Assembly: GCA_903901045.1 (NCBI GenBank)
Contig: CAIUPP010000013.1
Span: forward strand, 1 to 39,981
Direction: 5' to 3'
DNA: 39,981 bases
Source: an uncultured Planctomycetota bacterium
GTDB lineage: Bacteria; Planctomycetota; Brocadiia; CAIUPP01
A program made the translations under genes and the position numbers. Shown in pieces: positions 7,472-15,083 of this stretch. Numbering within the stretch: position 1 is the first letter of the stretch; every line of letters begins with the position of its first letter. The notes under the pieces were generated by a model, which saw nothing but the letters and a program-made list of their open reading frames with translations, made no database searches and was not told the DNA's origin.

Positions 7472-10420
7472 TTAGCGCGCCGCCGCTTCGACCAACGGCT
7501 TGAGGTCTTGCGCTTTGACGGCCACGACGTAGTCCATACGGTACTTCGTGCTCCATGTCTGTCCCGCTTTCAGCGGCTGCGCCCGGTACATCCATTCGAT
7601 GCTGACGGTCTTCTGGTCCGGACCGCACCAGCTATGGAACTGCGAGACTTCCGGAGCCTCGACCTTGCAGACCACGGCGTCGTCACCGGCCGCGTTGTAC
7701 TGGGCGATCCAATTCCCAGTGGTGGCGCCGGTCCGGCCGGTTCGCTCAATATCTTCATTGCCGGGCGACATCGGTTCGTTCGGCTTTGCCCAGTAGACGT
7801 CCGCTGCCGGCGCCTTGGCCGGCCCGGCGGCCGTCTGCATGTAAACCTCTTGCACCATCTCCCTGGCAGCCGGGATATCGGCCGTGAAGAACATGTGGTG
7901 CGCCCAGAAGGCAAAATTCACAGCCGGAGCCGGCCCGGGGTTTTCCACCGTCACTTCAACTTCGATGCCCGGCTGGGTTTCACGAATGCTGATTGTCTTC
8001 GTGACAATCAGGTTGCTGAGCGCCGCCGTCGTCTTCTTCTGCCGGAGAGTCAGATAGGCAACGCCGCCATGTGCCGAACCGGATACTACTTCATAGGGCA
8101 TAATCTCGTCGCCGGACCACATCGCGCCGGTGGGAACCCAGAAGAGATCCTTACCGGCGCCTCCGTAGAAGTCGAAGGCATTCTTGATCGGATCCGCATT
8201 TTCCCGGATCAAGTGCCAGCCGACAATCCGGCCGCCTTTGTTCGGCCGGACTTGAACTTCCTGCCAGGGACTTTTCATCGAAATGCCGACCTCGTTCCCG
8301 ACCATGGTCCTCGTGATGGAGAGTCCCCCTCGTTCGGCCAGTTTCTCGGCCCTCACGTCGGGCTTGCAGTATTGAGCCAGCGCCTTCTCGCAGCTTTCAA
8401 GGCTGACGCTGTTGGCCGCCCGCGGGGCGTCTTTGGCGGGTTCCACCATGAGGAGCGTAACGCCGTATTGCGGCGGCGTCCTGATCACAACCCCCTTGGC
8501 CAGGCGCGCCGATGAAACCGTGCAGGACTTGGCGTCCTCCCAGAAGTTCGTCTGCTCGCTCACATCCGTCACGCGATACTCGCCCTGCGGAAGGCCCATA
8601 CAGGCTACGCGAGCGAAGACCTCCTTGTCGGTGTTAACGTTGATGATCCCCACCAGCCGCGTGTTCCCATTCGCGATGCATCGGTGGAGGACGCTGGCCT
8701 CGAAATCGGGGACGCTTATCCGGCGTTCTTCCTTGCCAACGGTCATGAGTATGTGGTGCTCGGGAATGAAGGCGATGGTCACCCCGGCGGGGTCTTTCTG
8801 CCCGTCCAGGATAATGTCCTCAAGCCGGCTGATTTCCCGGTTCGTCCGCGCGATCCAGGAGAACTGGCGCGCGCCGAATTCGCACATAAACATGCCGTAT
8901 CCCCTGGCGCCGCCGAGGAGCGCCCCCCAGACGAAGGCGCGCAGCGCTTCGCCCGGGTCTCCGCCTCCGCTCCCCAGGTAGTAGTCCCGCGCCTGCCCCC
9001 AGAAGAGCGGCTCCAACGGAACCGCCACACGCGGCGCGATGGCCCGCGACCAGATGAAGGCATCCTTCACCTGCTGCACGCCGTGCTCGTACCACATGGG
9101 GTACATTACGTCCATGATTTCCTGGAAACGGCGGGTGGGATAGGGGTTCAAATAATAGGTCATTCTTCCCGCCTCGTCCTTCCCGACTTCGATCATGTCC
9201 GACATGACACTGTTGTCGTTGGTCATGACCTGTTGCGGCAGCGCCCCCAACCTGACGGTCGGGTTGGCGGCCTTGGCGACGTCGTGGAACAACTTGTGAA
9301 CGGCCAGCGTCTGTTCGGCCCGGAAATCCCCCCATTGCGTCCGATGCTCCGCCCATATCTTGGCCGGGGTCAACGCCGCGGCGTCCAACCCGAACCGCGC
9401 GGCAAACGCCCTAATCCCCGCCGGAGAGAACCCGTTGTCCCAATTCGCGTTCCACTCGATATCCTGCGATACGACCTCTTTCCCTAGCGCAAAATTGCGA
9501 TAGTTCTCAATGTCCCCGGCCCACGGCTTTCCCTTTTCGTCCAGGATCCATTGCAGGTCAGTGTCGTACGGCCAACCGCCGGTGGCTATCGGCCTCCCAA
9601 GATGGTCCTGATTCCGGTAGTCGGGGTTGTCGGTCCTGGCGTTCTCCGCGGCGGGAAAGCCGGTGATCCCGGCCTGGTCGCCGACGATTCGCATCCCCTT
9701 CTCGCGCGCGGCAATCAGAGATTCGGCCGTGAGTGCCCCTGCGACCAGGTCCGTAACGCCCACCCGCTGCAGGAACGCCAGAACCGGCTCCAGCTTGGCC
9801 GGCGAGATCCTGACGTTGGAAGGAGCCCAGAGCCTCACATGAATTCGCTTCGGCTGCTGCGTTTCCAGCGGCATCGGGAGCAACTGGATGGGCGCCACCC
9901 TTTCCGCTTCCACACCCCACGGCGTGACGAAATGCCATGCAAAAACGCCAGGGGCCGCGCGGTCCGCCGGCGTGGGCCTGGGAACCCACGTGCTGTAGAG
10001 GACCTCCCATCCTATCTTGACCTGAACCGCACTGCGGAACAGGCCCTTGAACTGGTATCGCTTGTACGGTTTCCCGTCCCGAGTCACGTCGCTGACGACA
10101 GGCGCATGCATCGCCGGGTCAAACTGGTCCGTGGCGTCCAACAGGTCCACATACGCGGGGACTTCGACGACAGCCGCCCACTTGTCGGAATCCTCCGGAG
10201 TGACTTTGGCCGCGTCGGCTAGCGGATAGCATAGCTCTTCGAGATTGGGCGCGCCGTCAATGAGGTTGCAGGTCATCGCCTCGTCGCTGACGGGAAAGAC
10301 TTTCGATCTGGGCGCAACTTCCTGCGCGACTGCAAGGCCCACGCCGAAGCAGCACAACAGCGCGACTGACAACCACTTTTGCGAATGCGTACCCAACGAC
10401 ATCTTGCTTTGCGCCCTCAT
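7472..10420 (-). CDS. Secreted 982-aa protein of unknown family (paralogue A)
   Basis: Not assigned to a named family. Residues 1-33 form a signal peptide (basic start, hydrophobic WLSVALLCCFGVGLAVA, AQE junction). The protein is collinear over its whole length with 22046-24994, which is also 982 aa. Shared blocks are VVEVPAYVDL, PGVFAWHFVTP, QDIEW (DIEW 320-323), GFSPAGIRAFA and WGDFRAEQ, then a C-terminal part of about 300 residues that resembles a galactose-mutarotase-type supersandwich. The middle (about 200-560) looks like a TIM barrel, and DIEW offers conserved acidic residues, so a periplasmic glycoside hydrolase or lyase is plausible but unproven. RBS AGGAGGAG lies seven bases before ATG 10420. 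It sits between an ASRT-family protein and the MFS transporter. Confidence 0.75.
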   Translation of the reverse strand: MRAQSKMSLGTHSQKWLSVALLCCFGVGLAVAQEVAPRSKVFPVSDEAMTCNLIDGAPNLEELCYPLADAAKVTPEDSDKWAAVVEVPAYVDLLDATDQFDPAMHAPVVSDVTRDGKPYKRYQFKGLFRSAVQVKIGWEVLYSTWVPRPTPADRAAPGVFAWHFVTPWGVEAERVAPIQLLPMPLETQQPKRIHVRLWAPSNVRISPAKLEPVLAFLQRVGVTDLVAGALTAESLIAAREKGMRIVGDQAGITGFPAAENARTDNPDYRNQDHLGRPIATGGWPYDTDLQWILDEKGKPWAGDIENYRNFALGKEVVSQDIEWNANWDNGFSPAGIRAFAARFGLDAAALTPAKIWAEHRTQWGDFRAEQTLAVHKLFHDVAKAANPTVRLGALPQQVMTNDNSVMSDMIEVGKDEAGRMTYYLNPYPTRRFQEIMDVMYPMWYEHGVQQVKDAFIWSRAIAPRVAVPLEPLFWGQARDYYLGSGGGDPGEALRAFVWGALLGGARGYGMFMCEFGARQFSWIARTNREISRLEDIILDGQKDPAGVTIAFIPEHHILMTVGKEERRISVPDFEASVLHRCIANGNTRLVGIINVNTDKEVFARVACMGLPQGEYRVTDVSEQTNFWEDAKSCTVSSARLAKGVVIRTPPQYGVTLLMVEPAKDAPRAANSVSLESCEKALAQYCKPDVRAEKLAERGGLSITRTMVGNEVGISMKSPWQEVQVRPNKGGRIVGWHLIRENADPIKNAFDFYGGAGKDLFWVPTGAMWSGDEIMPYEVVSGSAHGGVAYLTLRQKKTTAALSNLIVTKTISIRETQPGIEVEVTVENPGPAPAVNFAFWAHHMFFTADIPAAREMVQEVYMQTAAGPAKAPAADVYWAKPNEPMSPGNEDIERTGRTGATTGNWIAQYNAAGDDAVVCKVEAPEVSQFHSWCGPDQKTVSIEWMYRAQPLKAGQTWSTKYRMDYVVAVKAQDLKPLVEAAAR

Positions 10421-10476
10421 GACGACTCCTCCTGTCTTGTTTTGTTTCCTGCAACAGCTTAAGCGCCAGCCTGAAC
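10352..10476 (-). repeat. Leader plus signal-peptide module, diverged copy
   Basis: On the minus strand the 56 bp before ATG 10420 (with TTCAGGCTGGCGCT, AAGCTGTTGCAGGAAACA and a GGAGGAG ribosome-binding site) align with the second half of the repeat at 26792-26911. The similarity continues past the start codon: about 49 of the first 69 coding bases match those of the unrelated LamG-like gene at 26794, including ATG and TGGTTG..GTCGCGCTG. The encoded signal peptides align as M..Q..M..G..S..WL.VAL.C.F. Counts are by eye. Confidence 0.55.
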
Positions 10477-10851
10477 TTATTCACAAAAACCGACGCCGAC
10501 ATAATACGCCATGTTCGCCTGTGTCGTATCGAGGCGCCCGAATTGTGCGACGAGCGGCCGGTCCGATTTGACGCGAAGGGCATACTGAGTCAGGGGGGGA
10601 ATGACCGTACCTCCGATCTCATCCGGATGATCCAACCGAAGGGTGCGGACCCGCTCCGCTTCCACGTTCGTGGAAATGTCATGGATCGCGGGCCTATCCG
10701 TAAAGTAAAAGCTTATTCTCACATTGGCCGGTTCATTTCCGGTGTTGAGGAGCATCAGGGCCTCATGCGCCTCCATTTTGCTGTCGCCGGTTTTCGCCGG
10801 GAGGTAACCGTCAGGGAAGTACCACGTCTTTGCGCCACCCTTTGTCTTCAT
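10477..10851 (-). CDS. ASRT-family (sensory rhodopsin transducer-like) protein
   Basis: 124-aa soluble protein matching the Anabaena sensory rhodopsin transducer family (PF07100-like). It contains KTWYFPDGYLPA, MEAHEALMLLNTG, ISFYFTDRP, AERVRTLRLD and the closing VAQFGRLDTTQANMAYY. The length is right for this beta-sandwich domain, which has been proposed as a general small-molecule, probably sugar-binding, module. No rhodopsin gene is nearby, so light signalling is unlikely here; a sugar-sensing or binding role fits the locus (inference). ATG 10851 is preceded by AAGGGAG. It lies 11 bp after the URO-D-like gene and 56 bp before the secreted 982-aa gene, in one direction with both. Confidence 0.8.
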   Translation of the reverse strand: MKTKGGAKTWYFPDGYLPAKTGDSKMEAHEALMLLNTGNEPANVRISFYFTDRPAIHDISTNVEAERVRTLRLDHPDEIGGTVIPPLTQYALRVKSDRPLVAQFGRLDTTQANMAYYVGVGFCE

Positions 10852-10862
10852 TTGTTCTCCCT

Positions 10863-11948
10863 TCAGACCTTGCCGGATGCTTCCATCACGAGTTCCCGGT
10901 AGTATCGATAGTTGTCAAAGGAGACATCCGGCGGCACGGCGTGATCGCACGCCGGAATAAACCCACCCTCTTCGAAGCAGGCCCGCAATTGGGGCAGGAC
11001 TACGTTCCGAATGTCGCTCCGCGTGCCGGCCAGCACGCGTTTGTCAATGCCGCCAAAGAAGCCGATGCGCTTTCCGTACTGCTTGCGCAGCGATACGACG
11101 TCCATTCCGGCCGCGACCTCCATGGGGTGCATGATGTTGACCCCCGCGTCCAGCCAGAATGGGACAATCTCCCGGATGTCCCCATCGGAGTCCACCATTG
11201 CCACAGGGATGCCCGCCGCATGCACCCTGTCCATGACCGCCCGGTAATAAGGCACGCAGTAACGCTTGAACAGACTTGGCGAGATCAGGGGGCCGTTCTT
11301 ATACGCAAGGTCTTCCCAGAACATCACCCAATCAAGTTGCATGCCGGATTCCAGGACCCGATTCAGCAATCCCAGCGACAAGTGCGTGAGGCACTCAACC
11401 ATCTCTTCGATCAACGCCGGGTCGTCATACAACAACACGGAAATCTGCTCCATGCCCCACCAGTTGCGCATGTACCCATAGGTTCCTCCCAGCCACATTC
11501 CCAGGGGATAATCGCGGTCAGGGCATTTTGCCACGAGTTCAGGAAGATCAGGCGGGAGACGTTCAGGCGTATCGGGATTGAGCCGAGACCTGTAATCTTC
11601 CCAGTCTGCACGGGATTGCAGAGGGTAGCTGATCCACACCGGCATGGCGGGCGGGGGAACGTTCTTCAGTTTCTTGACAACTTCGCCCCCCGTCCGCACG
11701 GTCTGGTACTCTTCCGTCTCTTCCACAACCACCCTCTCGTAGCGCGGCAGGACGGCCAGATTAGCGGGCACTCTCCATTGGAACGGGTCGAAGTCCATTC
11801 CGAAGTATTCATTAAGGTCGACGCCCGGAGGCAATCCCTCCCGCTCCCATCGTTGCTGGGTTGAATCGTAGGCGAAGTAGTCGCCGGACGCGGGGCGATC
11901 CGGCGCGCCGAATGTCATGGTCTCCAGGAAGCGTTGTCGTCGGTTCAT
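10863..11948 (-). CDS. Uroporphyrinogen-decarboxylase-like protein, paralogue 2
   Basis: 361-aa URO-D-superfamily TIM barrel beginning MNRRQRFLETMTFGAPDRP. It shares with 2257-3408 the motifs FWEDLAYKNGP (210-220), VDSDGD (252-257) and IPACDHAVPPDV (331-342). The HxC zinc site of MtaA/MtbA-type methyltransferases is replaced by DSDGD, and CDH is retained, so a rearranged metal or substrate site is possible. ATG 11948 has AGG eight bases upstream and starts one base after the M24 stop; a GTG at 11957 would add three residues. It is probably translated with the M24 gene. Cytoplasmic, reaction unknown; conversion of a sugar or acid released from the target glycan is speculative. Confidence 0.78.
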   Translation of the reverse strand: MNRRQRFLETMTFGAPDRPASGDYFAYDSTQQRWEREGLPPGVDLNEYFGMDFDPFQWRVPANLAVLPRYERVVVEETEEYQTVRTGGEVVKKLKNVPPPAMPVWISYPLQSRADWEDYRSRLNPDTPERLPPDLPELVAKCPDRDYPLGMWLGGTYGYMRNWWGMEQISVLLYDDPALIEEMVECLTHLSLGLLNRVLESGMQLDWVMFWEDLAYKNGPLISPSLFKRYCVPYYRAVMDRVHAAGIPVAMVDSDGDIREIVPFWLDAGVNIMHPMEVAAGMDVVSLRKQYGKRIGFFGGIDKRVLAGTRSDIRNVVLPQLRACFEEGGFIPACDHAVPPDVSFDNYRYYRELVMEASGKV

Positions 11949-11949
11949 G

Positions 11950-13119
11950 CTAAGCACCTGCCTTTCCGCAGAGTTCCCGGATCAGTGGGGTCAATGATTC
12001 CGCTCCCTTCGGGCCGATGACAAACCCCTCCTCGATGCGATTCGACCCGCAGGGGTGGCCGAAGAGGCTGATGTCCGAATTCACGCACATTCCCGAGCGC
12101 AGGGGATAATCCGCTTTCTCGTTGGGGTATGGGGATTCGGCCTCCGCCAGACCAATGCCATGCATGGGTGGATAGACATCGTACTGCGAGAGCTTGTGCT
12201 TCCTGAACACATCCCGGACGGCTCGCACCATTTCCCCGGCGTTCGCGCCGTGGTGCAAATAGCCGAGTTGGACGTTAGCTGCCTCAAAGAGCACGGCAAG
12301 GAACTGTTTCTGCCCCGCGCTTGCCTTGCCCGCAACGAAGGGGAACTCCACAGTTGCCACGTATCCCTGATACTGCACCGCCATGGCCGCCATGATCATG
12401 TCACCGTCCTGGATGACGCGCTCCGTGGCCCGGCCGATTATCGTCGCCGTGCGCGGACCGCTCCCGAAGACCGTGAAATTGATGTCTTCCGCCCCCGCAA
12501 TCCGCGCGGTGCCCTCCGCGGCCCCGGCAGCCATGGTTTCCGTATGACCGGGCACAGCAGCCTCGATTAGTCTGGCGTACCCCAGGCAAGCCTGTCGTCC
12601 GGCTTCGCGCAAACACGCGATTTCCGCCCTGGACTTGACCAGGCGCATTTCCTGGATGAGCGACGCGGCGTCCACAATCTCGGCGCCCGGCGCGACGCTC
12701 TTGACGCGTTCGAAGATCGGCGCGGGAATGTCCCACTGGCCGACCAATCCCAGCCTCTGGCCATTCCCCAGCGTCTGGCGGATAACCTCTTTGAGGGAGG
12801 AGAACTTCGCAAGCGGGTAGTCAATTTCCTCCGGCACCGACACGCAGGCGAATTCCTGGACGTTGCGCACGTCCGGCCAGACGTTCATCTCACGCGCATA
12901 CCGCTCCCCCTCCGGCGCGCTCGCAAGGATTGGATCGCCCTTCCGAGGAATGAAGCACATGGCCCGCTCGAAGATCGGCCAGAAGTTGCAGACGTAACGC
13001 AGGTTCTCTTTTCGGTACTCGTCGCCGTAGACCATCAGGCCATCGAAATGTTTCTCCTCCATCAGGCCCTGAACACGCTCAAGCCGTTTCCGAAACTCCG
13101 CCTTCTCGATTCTGATCAT
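11950..13119 (-). CDS. Creatinase-like M24 family protein lacking two metal ligands
   Basis: 389 aa. The N-terminal creatinase/prolidase domain spans about 1-155 and the pita-bread M24 domain about 160-389. Of the five usual dinuclear-metal ligands, the two Asp positions are A245 and T256 (in MIMAAMAV and GYVATVEF), the first Glu is D349, and only H320 (MHGIGL) and E363 (NRIEEG) are retained. It is therefore unlikely to be a metallo-aminopeptidase and is closer in logic to creatinase, which uses the same fold without metal to cleave an amidino C-N bond. The start at 13119 has GAGGAG nine bases upstream. It lies next to the esterase remnant and a URO-D-like gene. Substrate unknown. Confidence 0.8.
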   Translation of the reverse strand: MIRIEKAEFRKRLERVQGLMEEKHFDGLMVYGDEYRKENLRYVCNFWPIFERAMCFIPRKGDPILASAPEGERYAREMNVWPDVRNVQEFACVSVPEEIDYPLAKFSSLKEVIRQTLGNGQRLGLVGQWDIPAPIFERVKSVAPGAEIVDAASLIQEMRLVKSRAEIACLREAGRQACLGYARLIEAAVPGHTETMAAGAAEGTARIAGAEDINFTVFGSGPRTATIIGRATERVIQDGDMIMAAMAVQYQGYVATVEFPFVAGKASAGQKQFLAVLFEAANVQLGYLHHGANAGEMVRAVRDVFRKHKLSQYDVYPPMHGIGLAEAESPYPNEKADYPLRSGMCVNSDISLFGHPCGSNRIEEGFVIGPKGAESLTPLIRELCGKAGA

Positions 13120-13122
13120 GTC

Positions 13123-13620
13123 TCACATCTCCTCACTTTCATGGGTCCGAAGCCTGGGCGCCGGCCCGGCGGAGCGCCGCAACAAGCAACGTGGATTGAT
13201 TCGTCGGCACGAGATTATCCGCTGCGCCGTGGACGGCCAAGCAGGGCGGCGCGTCGTCTTAAGTCCGACCAAAGCGCATAAGTGCCCTCCGGCCGACCCT
13301 CCCGTCAGCCCGATCCGCTGCGCGTCGAGCCCATGAACGACCGCGTTGCCGGCAACCCAGTCCAGCACTGCAGAAATGTCCTCTTCCTGTGCCGGATGGC
13401 AATGAGTTCCCGTGTGCCGATAGTTTGGATTGACCGAAGCAATGTTGACCTCGGCCAGGACACGAGAGTAAGGCTCCATTATTTCCTTCTCCCCGTGTAT
13501 CCACCCGCCGCCAAAGATGCACACCACCACCGGGAAAGGGCCCACGCCATCCGGCGTGAAGAGTTCCAACTTTCCTCTGTCGCTGTCGGCGCGGCAGGGC
13601 AGGTTTCGCGTGACTCTCAT
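13123..13620 (-). pseudogene. Alpha/beta-hydrolase esterase with internal deletion and frameshift
   Basis: The first 120 residues are a normal BD-FAE/HSL-like esterase start: oxyanion motif FGGGWIHG (36-43) and nucleophile GGSAGG (S109). After ALVGL (residue 120, base 13263) the frame turns into low-complexity RRPAWPSTAQR. In another frame, from 13258 to the TGA at 13139-13141, the strand encodes DDAPPCLAVHGAADNLVP and then NQSTLL.AALRRAG, which is the late acid-residue segment of the same fold. About 80 residues between these parts are missing, and the C-terminal part with the catalytic His is absent. The ATG still overlaps the isomerase stop (ATGA), and the region near the stop provides the ribosome-binding site of the M24 gene. 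Inactive relic. Confidence 0.72.
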
Positions 13621-15083
13621 ACGGTCAGCTTCCTCATGCCCAAAGCGTCCGCAACGACATCCAAGTCCTTTGCGATATGGCCAGGAACCAGAATCACGTG
13701 ATGCGCCACTCCCGCGCGCAGAATCTTTTCAACGTACTCGCGGACCGGCATGGCCACCCGGACCATGGCGTGGATTTCATCGCATGGCAGGCAGGGGAAG
13801 GAAATCGACTTTCCCTCGGAAATAAGCATCTGCCATCCGTCCGCCGTGTCGAGAAAATGCCCCAGCGTCACGGGACCGGGCTTGACGATGAACTGGTAAT
13901 TCATCCCGCTCCCCTCGAATCCCCATTCCTCCGGCGAACGCGTCAGGGTGACGGCTTGCGGCCCGGCGGCAAGCTCCGGCGTGCCGATGCCGTGTCCCAG
14001 AAGAAAGACCGCATTGTGGGCGACATCGAACTGGCCCCATTCCGTCTGGAGCGGCATGTTGCCGGTGATCTCTCGCATGATCTGCATCATGATCAGGCCT
14101 CCGATGTCCCCTTCGCAGGCGACCATGACACCCTGGTTCTCCATTAACATGGAGGCCCCGAACCGGGCCGGAGCGCCGGTCATCTTCTCGATATAGTGCT
14201 GTCCGAGGAAACACAAGCCGTCCAGCCGGAACTGTTCCACTAGGGCCCGCATCGCCAAGCCAAGCCGGCAGGACTTGCGCGCGTCCTCCAGCGTCACATG
14301 CCGCACCGTGAAGCGCTTCATGGCCGAACGGGCTGCGGCATCCGCCTCCGCTTCGGACACGTCGTTCCAGAGCCGGATCAGATGGTCGGCCTGGACCGTC
14401 ATCACCTCCGGGCCGAGAGAGCCCTTCACTCGGGTGCGGTCGTACTCAAGGTCGAACATGCCGCGGAACACCTGGCCAAGAAGACCGAGGGTCTGTGAGC
14501 GCAGGTCGGCGGTGATCCTCTGCGCGCGGACCAGTCCCCAGATGCGCCGATAGACGTCGTTGTTGTCCGTCTCACCTACCACCACTTCATACTTCCGGCG
14601 CATCTTTTGGAACGAACCGGTGAGTTGGGCGATGCCGATCAATGCACTGTTGCGCATGGTTGCCGGGTAGTCATCCGTTGGCGAGAGGTCCGACCCGGTC
14701 TGTGTATTGAACAGGATCACCGTAGCCCCCCGGACGTGGTCGAGCGCGCGCAGGGTGATGAAATCCGGCAAGTAGGTGCCTTCAACGACCACGATCGCCG
14801 TCACGCGCGCTTCGGCAAACGCTTTGCCCGCCTCCTCCGCGCGATCAAGCGTGTCCACCATGCCGGGATAGACGACTTCGACCTGTTCGCCCAGGCGCGC
14901 CGCTACGCGCTGGAGGTCCTTCTCCACAATCTCTTTCAGCGCCGGGTACATGCGCCAGTATTCAAAATAGCCGCAGCCCAGAAGCCCGATCTTTGCTCCT
15001 CTTCTGATCTCTTTGGCGCTCAGGATGTCCCCAAACGCCGAGCCTTCGGCCGCCTCGAACGATGTAACGGCAGGTTTATCCAT
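13617..15083 (-). CDS. L-fucose/L-arabinose isomerase-like protein
   Basis: 488-aa protein of the FucI/AraA sugar-isomerase clan. It has the two Rossmann-like N-terminal domains (KIGLLGCGYFEYW, then VVVEGTYLPDF and ILFNTQTGSD) and a late segment MENQGVMVACEGDIGGL (E324, D326) where the clan places its metal-binding Glu and Asp. A C-terminal HHVILVPGH offers the conserved His. The likely reaction is aldose-ketose isomerisation of a deoxyhexose, pentose or similar sugar; the exact substrate cannot be told. The start at 15083 is chosen for GGAGGG immediately upstream, and it overlaps the deacetylase end by 8 bp. Cytoplasmic. With GH78- and GH106-like remnants in the same block, a former rhamnose or fucose pathway is tempting but unproven. 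Confidence 0.8.
   Translation of the reverse strand: MDKPAVTSFEAAEGSAFGDILSAKEIRRGAKIGLLGCGYFEYWRMYPALKEIVEKDLQRVAARLGEQVEVVYPGMVDTLDRAEEAGKAFAEARVTAIVVVEGTYLPDFITLRALDHVRGATVILFNTQTGSDLSPTDDYPATMRNSALIGIAQLTGSFQKMRRKYEVVVGETDNNDVYRRIWGLVRAQRITADLRSQTLGLLGQVFRGMFDLEYDRTRVKGSLGPEVMTVQADHLIRLWNDVSEAEADAAARSAMKRFTVRHVTLEDARKSCRLGLAMRALVEQFRLDGLCFLGQHYIEKMTGAPARFGASMLMENQGVMVACEGDIGGLIMMQIMREITGNMPLQTEWGQFDVAHNAVFLLGHGIGTPELAAGPQAVTLTRSPEEWGFEGSGMNYQFIVKPGPVTLGHFLDTADGWQMLISEGKSISFPCLPCDEIHAMVRVAMPVREYVEKILRAGVAHHVILVPGHIAKDLDVVADALGMRKLTV

Noticed and set aside
7322-8515. 397-codon plus-strand frame over the secreted 982-aa gene
   Set aside because: It is antisense to a gene conserved with its paralogue; no start signals or domain.
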